A stretch of DNA of 64,000 nt, from positions 124,001 through 188,000 of the forward strand of contig JAJDAC010000022.1 in NCBI GenBank assembly GCA_029262065.1, given 5' to 3'. Positions 25,671 through 35,758 of this stretch are shown one piece after another. Numbering within the stretch: the first letter of the stretch is position 1; every line of letters starts with the position of its first letter. Both the position numbers and the translations under genes were made by a program. The notes beneath the pieces are model-generated. The model made no database searches, was not told where the DNA came from, and was given only the letters and a program-made list of their open reading frames with translations. This DNA is from Candidatus Krumholzibacteriota bacterium (GTDB lineage: Bacteria; Krumholzibacteriota; Krumholzibacteriia; JAJRXK01).

Positions 25671-27131
25671 CTACCGGGTCTCCGTCATGAGGCGGCGGCC
25701 TTCTTCGACCACCAGGTCGATCAGGGCTCGCGCATCGCTGGGCTGGGTACGGAAGTTCACGACACACGCCCGCAGGACGTAGTGTCCATCGAGCACGGCG
25801 TTCGACAGATACGCCTGGCCTCCGGCCTGGATGCGCTTCAGCAGCAACTGGTTGAGTTCGTTCAGCTCTTCCTCTTCGAGACCCGGCGGCACGAAACGGA
25901 ACGTGGCGATACTCAGCTCGCAGGTAAACGCCTGTAGCTCCGGATGCTCGCGCGCGGCCTCGAACATCAGACGCGCCATCTTGATGTCGTCGCGAATCAT
26001 GGTCTCGTAACCTTGACGCCCCACCAGGCTCAGCCCCATCCACACCTTGAGCGCACGAAACCCGCGTGAATTCTGCGGACCCATCTCGAAGAAATTGGTG
26101 GGCTCATCGGCCGCCTCGAAACCGTAGTACGATGGACGGTACTTGAACGCGTCGCGCAGATGCTCGGCGTCACGGACCAGCGTGCAGCCGGCTTCCAACG
26201 GGGCGTACAACCACTTGTGCGGATCCAAAGCCACCGAATCGGCCAGGCCCAAAGCCTTCAGGTCGTCATCGGCTTCGGCCAGGGCCGCGGCGAAAGCCCC
26301 GTAGGCTCCGTCCACGTGGAACCACAACTTGCGCGACCGACACACCTGCGACAAGGCGGCCAACGGATCGATGGTACCCGTGCCAACGGTACCGGCGGTG
26401 CCCACGACCATGAACGGCGTATCGCCCGCCGCCGCGTCAGCGTCGATAGCCAGCTCCAACGCGGCGACATCCATGCGCCCCTGCTTGTCGGTATCGATCC
26501 ACCGAATCGCATCGGTACCATGCCCAAACAAATCGGCGGCTTTCTCGATCCAGGTGTGCGTCTGGCCCGACACGTAGACCCGCAGGGTCGAGCGTCCGGC
26601 CAATCCTTCGCGACGAATTTCCTCACCGGTCTGCGCGCGTCGCGCGGCCAGAAATGCGATGAAGTTGGCCATGTTGCCACCGCTGCTCAGGATTCCGGCG
26701 CCGGGGCCCGCGGGAAACCCCACCAGCTCGGCCATCCATTGCACCGCCTGGCGCTCTATTTCCGTGGCCGCGGGCGAAAGTTCGAAACCGCCACAGTTCG
26801 GGTTCACCGTAGCCGCCAATAGATCGGCCAGCGCTCCGGCCGGCGAAGGCGACGACGTGATGTAACCAAAGAACCGCGGGTGCCCATTCAGCAGAGAGTT
26901 CTCGGTCACGAAATCGAAGGTGGATCCCAGCAGCGTATCCAGATCCTGACCGGTCTGGGGTAGCGGCCCCTGGCCCAGGCGGGCCTGTACCTGCGCCGGG
27001 GAGGGCGCGGTGGTCAGTGGTCGTTCGGGAATCGAAGCCAGGAAGTCGGCCAATCGGTCAACCAGGGTGTGACCCGCCGAACGGAACGCCTCGGGCGAGA
27101 CATTCAGGGGTGCGTGACGATCGCCGTTCAT
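25671..27131 (-). CDS. PLP-dependent group II decarboxylase (aromatic-L-amino-acid decarboxylase-like)
   Basis: A 486-residue PLP enzyme. The N-terminus has the family helical segment LVDRLADFLASIPERP, then HPRFFGYITSSPSPAGALAD, the cofactor stacking region ILSSGGNMANF, HVDGAYGAFAA (PLP-binding Asp) and the Schiff-base lysine in ALDPHKWLYAPLEAG. Enzymes of this group decarboxylate aromatic amino acids, glutamate, diaminobutyrate or related substrates, and some act as aldehyde synthases. The sequence around the active site does not let me choose between them. It follows glnS by 71 bp on the same strand and may be co-transcribed with it. It converges with the BNR protein gene. Confidence 0.85.
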   Translation of the reverse strand: MNGDRHAPLNVSPEAFRSAGHTLVDRLADFLASIPERPLTTAPSPAQVQARLGQGPLPQTGQDLDTLLGSTFDFVTENSLLNGHPRFFGYITSSPSPAGALADLLAATVNPNCGGFELSPAATEIERQAVQWMAELVGFPAGPGAGILSSGGNMANFIAFLAARRAQTGEEIRREGLAGRSTLRVYVSGQTHTWIEKAADLFGHGTDAIRWIDTDKQGRMDVAALELAIDADAAAGDTPFMVVGTAGTVGTGTIDPLAALSQVCRSRKLWFHVDGAYGAFAAALAEADDDLKALGLADSVALDPHKWLYAPLEAGCTLVRDAEHLRDAFKYRPSYYGFEAADEPTNFFEMGPQNSRGFRALKVWMGLSLVGRQGYETMIRDDIKMARLMFEAAREHPELQAFTCELSIATFRFVPPGLEEEELNELNQLLLKRIQAGGQAYLSNAVLDGHYVLRACVVNFRTQPSDARALIDLVVEEGRRLMTETR

Positions 27132-27202
27132 GTGTGAGCCTCCGTATCGGTATACTCGCGAGAGGAATTGAGCCCACGCGGGCAGTTTTCCGGTAGACCG
27201 AT

Positions 27203-28948
<1,746 letters not shown>

Positions 28949-29099
28949 TGGCAAACCTCGATTGGAATGAAGCAACTAAGGTACGACCTGGCCGCCGTCG
29001 TGTCCACCGACCGGGAGATCGACCGCCACCGCCAAATACAGGACATCGAGGGCGCCGACCGGGTCCCCCATCCACTTTGAGCCCAGTGAGGCCGCCGAC

Positions 29100-29963
29100 A
29101 TGAAACGCATCCAGTTCCTGCTCGCCACGATGACCCTCACATGCCTCGCGGCGGCAGCGGTCGCCACGCCCTACGAGCGCAAGGACCTGGGTTTCAGCCT
29201 GGATCTGCACGGAGGGTTCTTCGCCGGCAACGAGCAGGACGGTATCCTGCTCTTCGGCTCCAACACCACGCCGGGCCTGATGATCGTCATGAATTCACCC
29301 GGCCTTACCCAGGCCGAGGTTCAGCAAAGCGCGCAGACGGGTTACTTCGAGGAAGGTGTCTCGCTCACCCCATCAGGGTCGCCGCAGGAGATGAAGGTCG
29401 AGGGCGGCTGGGCCATGAATGTGGAGGTGACCGGCATCTTCGATGGCGCCGAAGTGCAGGGCATCATGGCCGGCTACGTGGGCAACGAAGGACAGGGATT
29501 CGCCTACGTTGCGGTAACCACACCCGAGCAGTGGGAAAACCTGGCCCCCGCCGCGCGTTCGACGGCCGCCAGTCTTCGATTCCAGAAAGTTGACGTAGGT
29601 CCGTTGGTGCAGCAATGGGATCAGAAGGTCCGCGGACGCAAGCTTACCTATATGAATACCTGGGGCGACTACTCGGGCGGTGGCTCCGACCAGGCCCACT
29701 ACTTCCTGTGCAGCGACGGAACGTTCGCCTACCAGGGTTCATCCAACTTCGCGTTCGACGTGTCCGGTGGCTTCGGGTCTTCTTTCGACCGCGGCTCGTC
29801 TTCGGGTACCTGGAAATTGATGGCGCAGGGAAACCAGGTGAGCTTGGTGTTCCAGTACCAGAACGGTCAAAGCGAAAACGCGGAGCTGACCAGCGATGAA
29901 GACGGCAAGACGTTTCTCAACGGCACGCGATACTTCGTGGTCGACAATGATATGTGCTACTGA
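29100..29963 (+). CDS. Exported protein of unknown function with lipocalin-like C-terminus
   Basis: A 287-residue protein with a signal peptide (LLATMTLTCLAAAAVATP). Residues 25-165 form a compact domain, YERKDLGFSLDLHGGFFAG to AAARSTAASLRFQ, like the stress- or PsbP/DcrB-type domains that start with a Gly/Phe-rich strand and end with a helix plus ASLRF. Residues 175-287 resemble a small beta-barrel found in many hypothetical secreted proteins: WGDYSGGGSDQAHYFLCSDG, SGTWKL, LNGTRYFVV. No catalytic residues are obvious. It is divergent from glnS across 151 bp and converges with the beta-propeller gene. I do not recognise a named family. Confidence 0.55.
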   Translation: MKRIQFLLATMTLTCLAAAAVATPYERKDLGFSLDLHGGFFAGNEQDGILLFGSNTTPGLMIVMNSPGLTQAEVQQSAQTGYFEEGVSLTPSGSPQEMKVEGGWAMNVEVTGIFDGAEVQGIMAGYVGNEGQGFAYVAVTTPEQWENLAPAARSTAASLRFQKVDVGPLVQQWDQKVRGRKLTYMNTWGDYSGGGSDQAHYFLCSDGTFAYQGSSNFAFDVSGGFGSSFDRGSSSGTWKLMAQGNQVSLVFQYQNGQSENAELTSDEDGKTFLNGTRYFVVDNDMCY

Positions 29964-29983
29964 TCGCAAAGCGACGCGTCGAT

Positions 29984-30925
29984 CTACCGGCCGCCGAAGC
30001 GGCCTCTTACCTGCCCCATGGATTCCCGCTTTACGGGAACGGGAAGCGGCGCCACCGCCAGGCCCGACGGGCTCAAGACGCCGGGAAACACCGAAATGAC
30101 CTGGCGCAGGAAATCACCCGTGGTCGCGTCGTATTCCACGACGTCCTGACCCAGGAACGAGGCCACGAACAGGCTTCCCTCCAGGACCAGCAAGGCCCTT
30201 GGGCCCGACAGGTTCTGATCGGCCGGCCCCACCAGATCGCGCACGTAATCACCCGTCACACCGTCGTATTCCAGAATGCGGTCGTTGTCGTAGGACGCGA
30301 CCACCAGGTTACCCGAGGCAAGAAACTCGATGTCGCGCGGGTCCCTCAGGCCGCCCGACCCCGAGGTAACGAAGGCATCCACGAATGCCCCGGTCGAGCC
30401 GTCGTAGCGACGGACCGTGTTGTTCACGGTGCTGCAGATATATAGATGCCCGTCGGCGCCGAATTCGAACATCTCAGCCCCGCTGAGCCCACCGGCCCCG
30501 CTGGTCACGAACTCGTCGATGAATGCACCCGTGGAACCATCGTATCGAAGCACTGAACTGGCTGACCGGCTCGAAACGTAGAAAGCCCCGTCGGGCCCGA
30601 ACTGCGCATCGGCGGGATCCACCAGGCCGCCGCCACCACTGAGCACGAATTCGTCGACGAACACGCCGGCCGCATCGTACCGGAGCACCGAATCGGTATC
30701 GAACGAGGTCACATAGACGTGATCGTCGGGGCCCAGGCGCACGCTGTGCGGCATGTCGAGGCCGCCCTCACCGGCAACCACAAACGGCGCCAACGAGGGA
30801 GTTTGAAGATCGCTGATTCTCTGGACGTTCGACGAGTTCCACCCCGATACGAGCAGATCGGCGGCCCCCACCGAGTTGGCAACCAGCAACGAAACGGCGG
30901 CGATTGCGACAGCGAGGTATCTCAC
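29984..30925 (-). CDS. Secreted NHL/YVTN-type beta-propeller protein
   Basis: A 313-residue protein from the GTG at 30925, which overlaps the TPR gene stop (GTGA). A signal peptide follows at once (LAVAIAAVSLLVANSVGA). The mature protein is about six repeats of ~43 residues with the pattern L-x-x-P-x-x-x-x-F-G-x-D-G-x-x-Y-V-x-S then S-V-L-R-Y-D-G-S-T-G-A-F, for example FGPDGAFYVSSRSASSVLRY and DGSTGAFVDAFVTSGSGG. This is an NHL/SBBP-like propeller. Its end, AVAPLPVPVKRES, lacks a sorting domain. It is the last gene of a run beginning with Ku, but the link to DNA repair is probably only positional. Propellers of this type bind proteins or glycans at the surface. Confidence 0.7.
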   Translation of the reverse strand: MRYLAVAIAAVSLLVANSVGAADLLVSGWNSSNVQRISDLQTPSLAPFVVAGEGGLDMPHSVRLGPDDHVYVTSFDTDSVLRYDAAGVFVDEFVLSGGGGLVDPADAQFGPDGAFYVSSRSASSVLRYDGSTGAFIDEFVTSGAGGLSGAEMFEFGADGHLYICSTVNNTVRRYDGSTGAFVDAFVTSGSGGLRDPRDIEFLASGNLVVASYDNDRILEYDGVTGDYVRDLVGPADQNLSGPRALLVLEGSLFVASFLGQDVVEYDATTGDFLRQVISVFPGVLSPSGLAVAPLPVPVKRESMGQVRGRFGGR

Positions 30926-31569
30926 CGCACGGGGCCATCCGGTCGCAAACGTCTCACGAGGGCCCGCATCTCCCGCGCCCAGGGACCGGCCGGGTCGTAC
31001 TCCAGGTAGGACTGCGCGTGGCGCAACGCGGCGGCCCCACCGCCCGCGCCTTCGTGGGCCTGCGCCAGATTGAAGTGAGCGTCCGCGAATCCGTCGGCCA
31101 TCGACAGCGCGGCTTCGCCCGCGGCGACCGCTTCGTCCCATTGCTCCAACTCGGCCAGACATCCGGCCAGGTTGTTCCACGCTTCGGCGTAGTCAGGCTC
31201 GGTATGGATTGCCTGACGGTATCGTTCGGCCGCTTCGTCAACGCGGCCCAGGGCGTGCAACACGTTGCCGAGATTGAAGGCCGCCTCCGCATATGGCCCA
31301 CCTGCCTTCAGCACGGTTTCGTAGGCCGCGGCGGCTTCCGCCAACTCACCAGACTCTTCCGCCCCCACCGCGTGTTCGAACCAGTCATCGACACTGATCG
31401 GTACCGCCGCGGGAGTGGCCGACTCGACAACCTCGAGAACGGGAGAAGAGTCCAGCCCCAACTGGAGCTGGACCGGTCGCGACGCCGCGTCGGACGCGAC
31501 ACGCGTGAGTCGCGGCTTGGCCGTGGTACTTGTGGTGGGCTCGCGCATCGACGACACGTCCAGGTCCAT
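30922..31569 (-). CDS. TPR repeat protein
   Basis: A 215-residue soluble protein. The first 70 residues are low in structure (MREPTTSTT and following). From about residue 65 four TPR units are visible: FEHAVGAEESGELAEAAAAY, AEAAFNLGNVLHALGRVDEA, AEAWNNLAGCLAELEQWDEA and ADAHFNLAQAHEGAGGGAAA. TPR proteins are scaffolds, so no enzyme role is proposed. In other bacteria a similar TPR array is sometimes fused to a MerR-type HTH; none is present here. It begins 30 bp after the DNA ligase stop and its stop overlaps the start of the propeller gene, so it belongs to the Ku-ligase transcription unit. Confidence 0.7.
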   Translation of the reverse strand: MDLDVSSMREPTTSTTAKPRLTRVASDAASRPVQLQLGLDSSPVLEVVESATPAAVPISVDDWFEHAVGAEESGELAEAAAAYETVLKAGGPYAEAAFNLGNVLHALGRVDEAAERYRQAIHTEPDYAEAWNNLAGCLAELEQWDEAVAAGEAALSMADGFADAHFNLAQAHEGAGGGAAALRHAQSYLEYDPAGPWAREMRALVRRLRPDGPVR

Positions 31570-31599
31570 GGAAATCGAATCGACCGCAAACGTGGGGAT

Positions 31600-32499
31600 C
31601 TATGCGGAAATCAGTGCCTCGAACACGGGAGCGCGTAGATCGCCTCCACCCGTGAACTCAAGGTAACTTACGGTACAGAACACTTCGGGCTCAACCCAAA
31701 CCGCGTCGCCACCCGCGGCTTTCACCACGGGGTCGGGGCGGGTCCGGGCACTGAGCTTCTCAAAGAGTTCCGATCGCAGGGCGTCCGTCAGCCCACTGCC
31801 TACCCGCCCCACGCTGCGCAGCACGCCATCGACCTCGGTGGCCACGGCCAGGCTGCGAACGGCCGAGCTCCCCTCGGGCAGGTAGCCGATGATCACGCAG
31901 TACAAGTGGTTGCGCCGCTTGATCTTGATCCAGGCGTCCGAACGTACGCCGGGGCGGTAACGGCTGGACAGCCGCTTGGCCACCACACCCTCGAGCTCCT
32001 GCTCGCAGGCCATTTCGAAATAGGCCAACCCCTCGGATTCCACGCCTTCGGAGAAAATAGCCGGGGAATCGGCCAACAGGTCCCCAAGCTGCTCACGGCG
32101 TGAGGTGAGGGGCTCATTCATGATCGACTGTCCCCCGCGATACAACAGGTCGAATACCACGTACACCGCGGGTAGCTCACGGGCCAGCTGCTGCGCGCGG
32201 CGCTCGGTGCGAACCTGTTCGCGGCGCAACATGCCCGCGAAGTCCGGCTTGCCGTCGACCAGAACGACGATCTCACCGTCCAGAAGCGTGCCGGCCGGCA
32301 ACTCACCCAGATACGACAACTCGGGGTACCGGAGCTTGGAAGGATTCTGACGTCGATTGATCAGGCGATAGTCGCCGCCTTCCACGAACGCCAGCGCCCG
32401 CGTTCCATCCCATTTGATCTCGAACTGGTACTCGTCGGAAGAGAACGGCTCGCCGAGTTTGGCCAGCATGGGCGGCACGAACTCGGGCAACGGCTCCAT
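31600..32499 (-). CDS. Small ATP-dependent DNA ligase (LigC/LigD-ligase type)
   Basis: A 299-residue two-domain ligase. The nucleotidyltransferase domain has motif I EIKWDGTRA with the adenylated Lys29, motif III-like LLDGEIVVL, motif IV LEGVVAKRLSS and motif V WIKIKRRNH. The C-terminal OB-fold (residues ~205-299) carries FCTVSYLEFT near its end. It looks complete and active: it seals nicks using ATP. It overlaps the Ku stop by one base (TGATG) and faces the divergent LigD gene, whose internal ligase domain has lost the equivalent lysine. The most economical reading is that this enzyme provides the sealing step of end joining. Confidence 0.92.
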   Translation of the reverse strand: MEPLPEFVPPMLAKLGEPFSSDEYQFEIKWDGTRALAFVEGGDYRLINRRQNPSKLRYPELSYLGELPAGTLLDGEIVVLVDGKPDFAGMLRREQVRTERRAQQLARELPAVYVVFDLLYRGGQSIMNEPLTSRREQLGDLLADSPAIFSEGVESEGLAYFEMACEQELEGVVAKRLSSRYRPGVRSDAWIKIKRRNHLYCVIIGYLPEGSSAVRSLAVATEVDGVLRSVGRVGSGLTDALRSELFEKLSARTRPDPVVKAAGGDAVWVEPEVFCTVSYLEFTGGGDLRAPVFEALISA

Positions 32500-33410
32500 C
32501 AGCCGCTCTTGGTCTTACGCTTGGTCGTGGTGTTTGCCTTGGCGCTGGGCGCGAGCTTGGATTTGACCTTCTTGCCCTTCGCCTTGGCGGCCGTTCCCGA
32601 CGCCTTCGCCCCCTTGGCAGCGGGCTTGCGGGCACTTTCCACGCTGGCCTTCAACGCCTCCATGAGATTGATGACCTTGGGCTCTTCGGGATCGGGGGCG
32701 GCCACGATCTCTTCGCCATCCACCTTGGCCTGGATCAACTTGTTCATGTTGTTGACGTACTCGTCTTCGTACTTACCAAGATCGAACTCGGCCATCTTGG
32801 ACGCATCGATCAGGGTCTGCGTCAGGTTCAGCTCCTCGGGTGAGAACTTGGCCTCGATGAGCTCATCGTTGAATTGCTCGGTCTGCTTGATCTTGGCCTG
32901 ATTCGTCACCACACTCATGCCCAACAACTCGTCCATGGGCCGCAGGATCACGATCTGCTCGCGGCCCGAAAGTATGGCTTTGGCCACCGCGTACAGGTTG
33001 TCCTTCAACATCACCTGGCGCAGCAGCTGGTAGGGCTTCTGGCCGACCGGCCCATCGGGCAGGAAGTAGTACGTGCGTCCGGAAAAATACTTGGGATCAA
33101 TCTGGTCGCGGTCGATGAACCCTTCGATTTCCACCGACTTGTCACTCTCCTTGCGGAATTTTTTGACTTCGTCGGGATCGATGATGACGTACTGATCCTT
33201 CGAGTACTCGTAGCCACTGACGATCTGGTCGCTCTTGACCTCGCCGTGCGTGGGGCAGGTCTTCTGGTACTTGATGCGGCTATGGCAATCCGCGTGGAGC
33301 TGGTTGAGCCGAACCTCGCCGCCCGTATTGGTGGCGGTAATCCCCTTTACGGGAATGGAAATGAGGCTGAGCCGGATGAAACCTTTGAAGGATGCCCGGG
33401 GAGCCGCCAT
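32499..33410 (-). CDS. ku: Non-homologous end joining protein Ku
   Basis: A 303-residue Ku from the ATG at 33410 (MAAPRASFKGFIRLSLISIP); the longer frame to 33467 has no family support. The core shows SRIKYQKTCPTHGEV, YEYSKDQYVIIDPDEV, the KYFSGRTYYFLPDG and QPLL-like YQLLRQVML segments, then REQIVILRPMDELLGMSV. Bacterial Ku is a homodimer that threads onto DNA ends and recruits LigD. Residues ~255-303 form a Lys/Ala-rich tail with many basic residues (GKKVKSKLAPSAKA), similar to the extended C-termini that add DNA binding. It leads an operon with the small ligase and is divergent from ligD. Confidence 0.96.
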   Translation of the reverse strand: MAAPRASFKGFIRLSLISIPVKGITATNTGGEVRLNQLHADCHSRIKYQKTCPTHGEVKSDQIVSGYEYSKDQYVIIDPDEVKKFRKESDKSVEIEGFIDRDQIDPKYFSGRTYYFLPDGPVGQKPYQLLRQVMLKDNLYAVAKAILSGREQIVILRPMDELLGMSVVTNQAKIKQTEQFNDELIEAKFSPEELNLTQTLIDASKMAEFDLGKYEDEYVNNMNKLIQAKVDGEEIVAAPDPEEPKVINLMEALKASVESARKPAAKGAKASGTAAKAKGKKVKSKLAPSAKANTTTKRKTKSG

Positions 33411-33481
33411 GGACGTGGTCCTTTCACGGGGGAAGCGGGACGCGGCAATCTGACTTCGCGTCCTCATCGCCGGGGATCGTA

Positions 33482-33503
33482 AGCTACTATCTATAGCTAC
33501 TAT
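33482..33503. repeat. Direct repeat AGCTACTAT x2 in the Ku/LigD divergent promoter
   Basis: The 9 bp word AGCTACTAT occurs at 33482-33490 and 33495-33503, separated by CTAT (13 bp period), in the 149 bp between ku and ligD. The stretch is AT-rich against a GC-rich background. It lies at the expected transcription start of ku and may be an operator controlling both NHEJ units. Confidence 0.5.
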
Positions 33504-33532
33504 TATACCGATTCCCTTGGTCGGAAGATCAA
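33502..33532 (-). promoter_or_regulatory. Candidate sigma-70 promoter for ku
   Basis: On the minus strand TATAAT (33507-33502) is a perfect -10 hexamer; TTGATC (33532-33527) is a partial -35 hexamer with a 19 bp spacer. Transcription would start near 33495, within the direct repeats and about 85 bp before the ku start codon. This is by inspection only. Confidence 0.4.
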
Positions 33533-33559
33533 GCCCTCAGACCCTTTCCTACTGCGACC

Positions 33560-35620
33560 ATGGCCAAGAAACCCTTCTCGATCGAAGAATACCGCGCGAA
33601 ACGGGACTTTCGGCGCACTCCGGAGCCCGCGCCGAAAGATGGGCCATCGTCGGGACCGCGACCGCTATTCGTGGTCCAGCGCCACGAGGCGAGCCACCTG
33701 CACTACGACCTGCGCCTGGAAATGGACGGCGTGCTCAAATCCTTTGCAGTTCCCAAGGGGTTTTCGTACATCCCCGGCGATAAGCACCTGGCCGTGCGAA
33801 CCGAGGACCATCCCATGGAATACATGGACTTCCAGGGGGTCATTCCCAAGGGCGAGTATGGGGCGGGGACCATGGCCATCTGGGACCGCGGCTTCTACGA
33901 GTGGGTCGCCGACCCGGACAACCTGGACGCCAAGGAATTGAAGATGATCTTCTACGGGGGTCGTCTGCGTGGCGAGTGGCACATGGTCAAACTCAAGGAC
34001 AGCACCAAGGACTGGCTGCTGTTCAAACGCCGCGATCGTTACGCCCGCGACCCCGGAGACGCGGTGTTCCCCCTCGACCTGTCGCAGGCCCCACCCGTGC
34101 CCCTGCCCAAGCGGCCACGCATGATGCAGGCTACGGATATCGAGTCGGTGTTCGATGACCAGGCCTGGTTCTACGAATTGGAATTCGCCGGCCGTCGGCT
34201 GTTGGCGGGCGTCGATCAGGGCGAGGTGCGGTTCTGGTCGGGCACCGGTGCACGCGCTCGGCTGAACCTGCCGCGGCTCGAGCGCCAACTGTGCGAGCTG
34301 CGCGCCGAAACCGCGCTTCTGGACGGCGTGTTGGTGGCCCTCGACGAGCAGGATCGCCCCGACCCCGACAAACTGGTTCAATGCCTGGAAGACGACGACA
34401 CTGACGACCTCGTGTTCTACGCCTTCGACCTGCTGCACTACGAAGACTGGGACCTGCGAACGCGCTTTCCCTTGCTCGAGCGCAAGCGAGCGCTGCGATC
34501 CATTGTTCCCAACGCGGGCCCGGTACTCTATGTCGACCACGTGATCGGGCGCGGCAGCCAACTCATGACGATGATTCGACAAACCCATCTGGCCGGGCTG
34601 GTCGCGAAACACTCCCAAAGCCACTACCGCGCGGGCGTGTCGAAGCGGTGGCAACGGGTACCGAACGATGAGAGCCAACCGGGCACGGGGCAGAACGTAT
34701 TCGATACGTTGGCCAAGACCACCGGCGACGGCCGCGCGCTGTCAGCCCGGGTCAAGATCACCAATCGCAACAAGGTCTATTGGCCGGTCGAGGGGTGGAC
34801 CAAGGGCCAACTGCTCGACTACTACGATCAGATTGCCGACGTCATCCTGCCCTACCTGCAAAACCGCCCGATTCACATGCTGCGCTACCCCGACGGCATC
34901 GAGGGCAAGAATTTCTACCATAAGAAGATTCCCGACCACCTGCCCGATTGGATCGAAACCGTGGAGGTGGGCCAGAAAGAAGGCGAGGCCATCCACTACA
35001 TGGTGTGCAACGACCGCGACACGTTGCTGTACCTGATCAACCTGGGCAGCATCGACCTGCACCCATGGATGTCCCAATGCGACAGCATGGAGTCGCCCGA
35101 CTACGCGGTGCTCGACCTGGACCCCACCGTGGACGACTTCTCCAAGGTCATTCGAATCGCCCAGTCGATCGGTCGGCGCCTGCGTGGTGCAGGCCTGAGG
35201 CCGTTGCTCAAGACCTCGGGCGCCAGCGGCCTCCACATCTACGTGCCGCTGCAGCCCGGATACACCTACGAACATTCTCGGATGTTCTGTGAACTGGTGG
35301 CCCGCATGACCGTCCAGGAATTGGGCTCAATTGCCACGGTGGAGCGCTCGGTGGCCAACCGCGAGAGCAAGGTCTACGTGGATTTTCTGCAGAACATCCG
35401 CGAGCAGACCATCGTGCCACCCTACGTGGCACGACCGGTACAAGGAGCGCAGGTCTCGGCGCCGTTGGAGTGGGACGAACTACGGTCTGATCTGCGGCCG
35501 TCCCAGTTCGATATCTTCAACATGCCCGAACGCCTGGCCCGGCTGGGTGATCTGTTCGCGGGACTCGTCGATGACCGTCAGGACCTTTTGCCCGCCCTGG
35601 ATGCGCTGCAAGATCAGTAA
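33560..35620 (+). CDS. ligD: LigD-like protein: phosphoesterase, degenerate ligase domain, polymerase
   Basis: A 686-residue LigD with the order PE-LIG-POL. The 3'-phosphoesterase (residues ~1-165) has VVQRHEASHLHYDLRLEMDG and DHPMEYMDFQGVIPKGEYGA, with the metal-binding His/Asp/Arg residues present. Residues ~190-375 align to a ligase nucleotidyltransferase, but motif I reads ELEFAGRR (206-213) in place of E-x-K-x-D-G-x-R: the nucleophilic lysine is Glu208 and the Asp is Ala210. The OB-fold between this and the polymerase also appears absent. The polymerase (residues ~395-686) is intact: FYHKKIPDHLPDWI, the Asp-x-Asp pair in AVLDLDPT, and TSGASGLHIYVPL. It should process ends and fill gaps but not seal; the small ligase next to Ku can do that. 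It is divergent from ku. Confidence 0.9.
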   Translation: MAKKPFSIEEYRAKRDFRRTPEPAPKDGPSSGPRPLFVVQRHEASHLHYDLRLEMDGVLKSFAVPKGFSYIPGDKHLAVRTEDHPMEYMDFQGVIPKGEYGAGTMAIWDRGFYEWVADPDNLDAKELKMIFYGGRLRGEWHMVKLKDSTKDWLLFKRRDRYARDPGDAVFPLDLSQAPPVPLPKRPRMMQATDIESVFDDQAWFYELEFAGRRLLAGVDQGEVRFWSGTGARARLNLPRLERQLCELRAETALLDGVLVALDEQDRPDPDKLVQCLEDDDTDDLVFYAFDLLHYEDWDLRTRFPLLERKRALRSIVPNAGPVLYVDHVIGRGSQLMTMIRQTHLAGLVAKHSQSHYRAGVSKRWQRVPNDESQPGTGQNVFDTLAKTTGDGRALSARVKITNRNKVYWPVEGWTKGQLLDYYDQIADVILPYLQNRPIHMLRYPDGIEGKNFYHKKIPDHLPDWIETVEVGQKEGEAIHYMVCNDRDTLLYLINLGSIDLHPWMSQCDSMESPDYAVLDLDPTVDDFSKVIRIAQSIGRRLRGAGLRPLLKTSGASGLHIYVPLQPGYTYEHSRMFCELVARMTVQELGSIATVERSVANRESKVYVDFLQNIREQTIVPPYVARPVQGAQVSAPLEWDELRSDLRPSQFDIFNMPERLARLGDLFAGLVDDRQDLLPALDALQDQ

Positions 35621-35758
35621 CGGGCCGACACTTGGGGCCAACGGCTGCGCCTGGGACGACAATGGTCTAGACTGTACGGTTAGACATTTCGCCTTCTCGC
35701 GCTTAGCCCAGTACGGCAGGCGCGCCAATCCGTAACTCCCTCGAAACGGCGCGAATCC

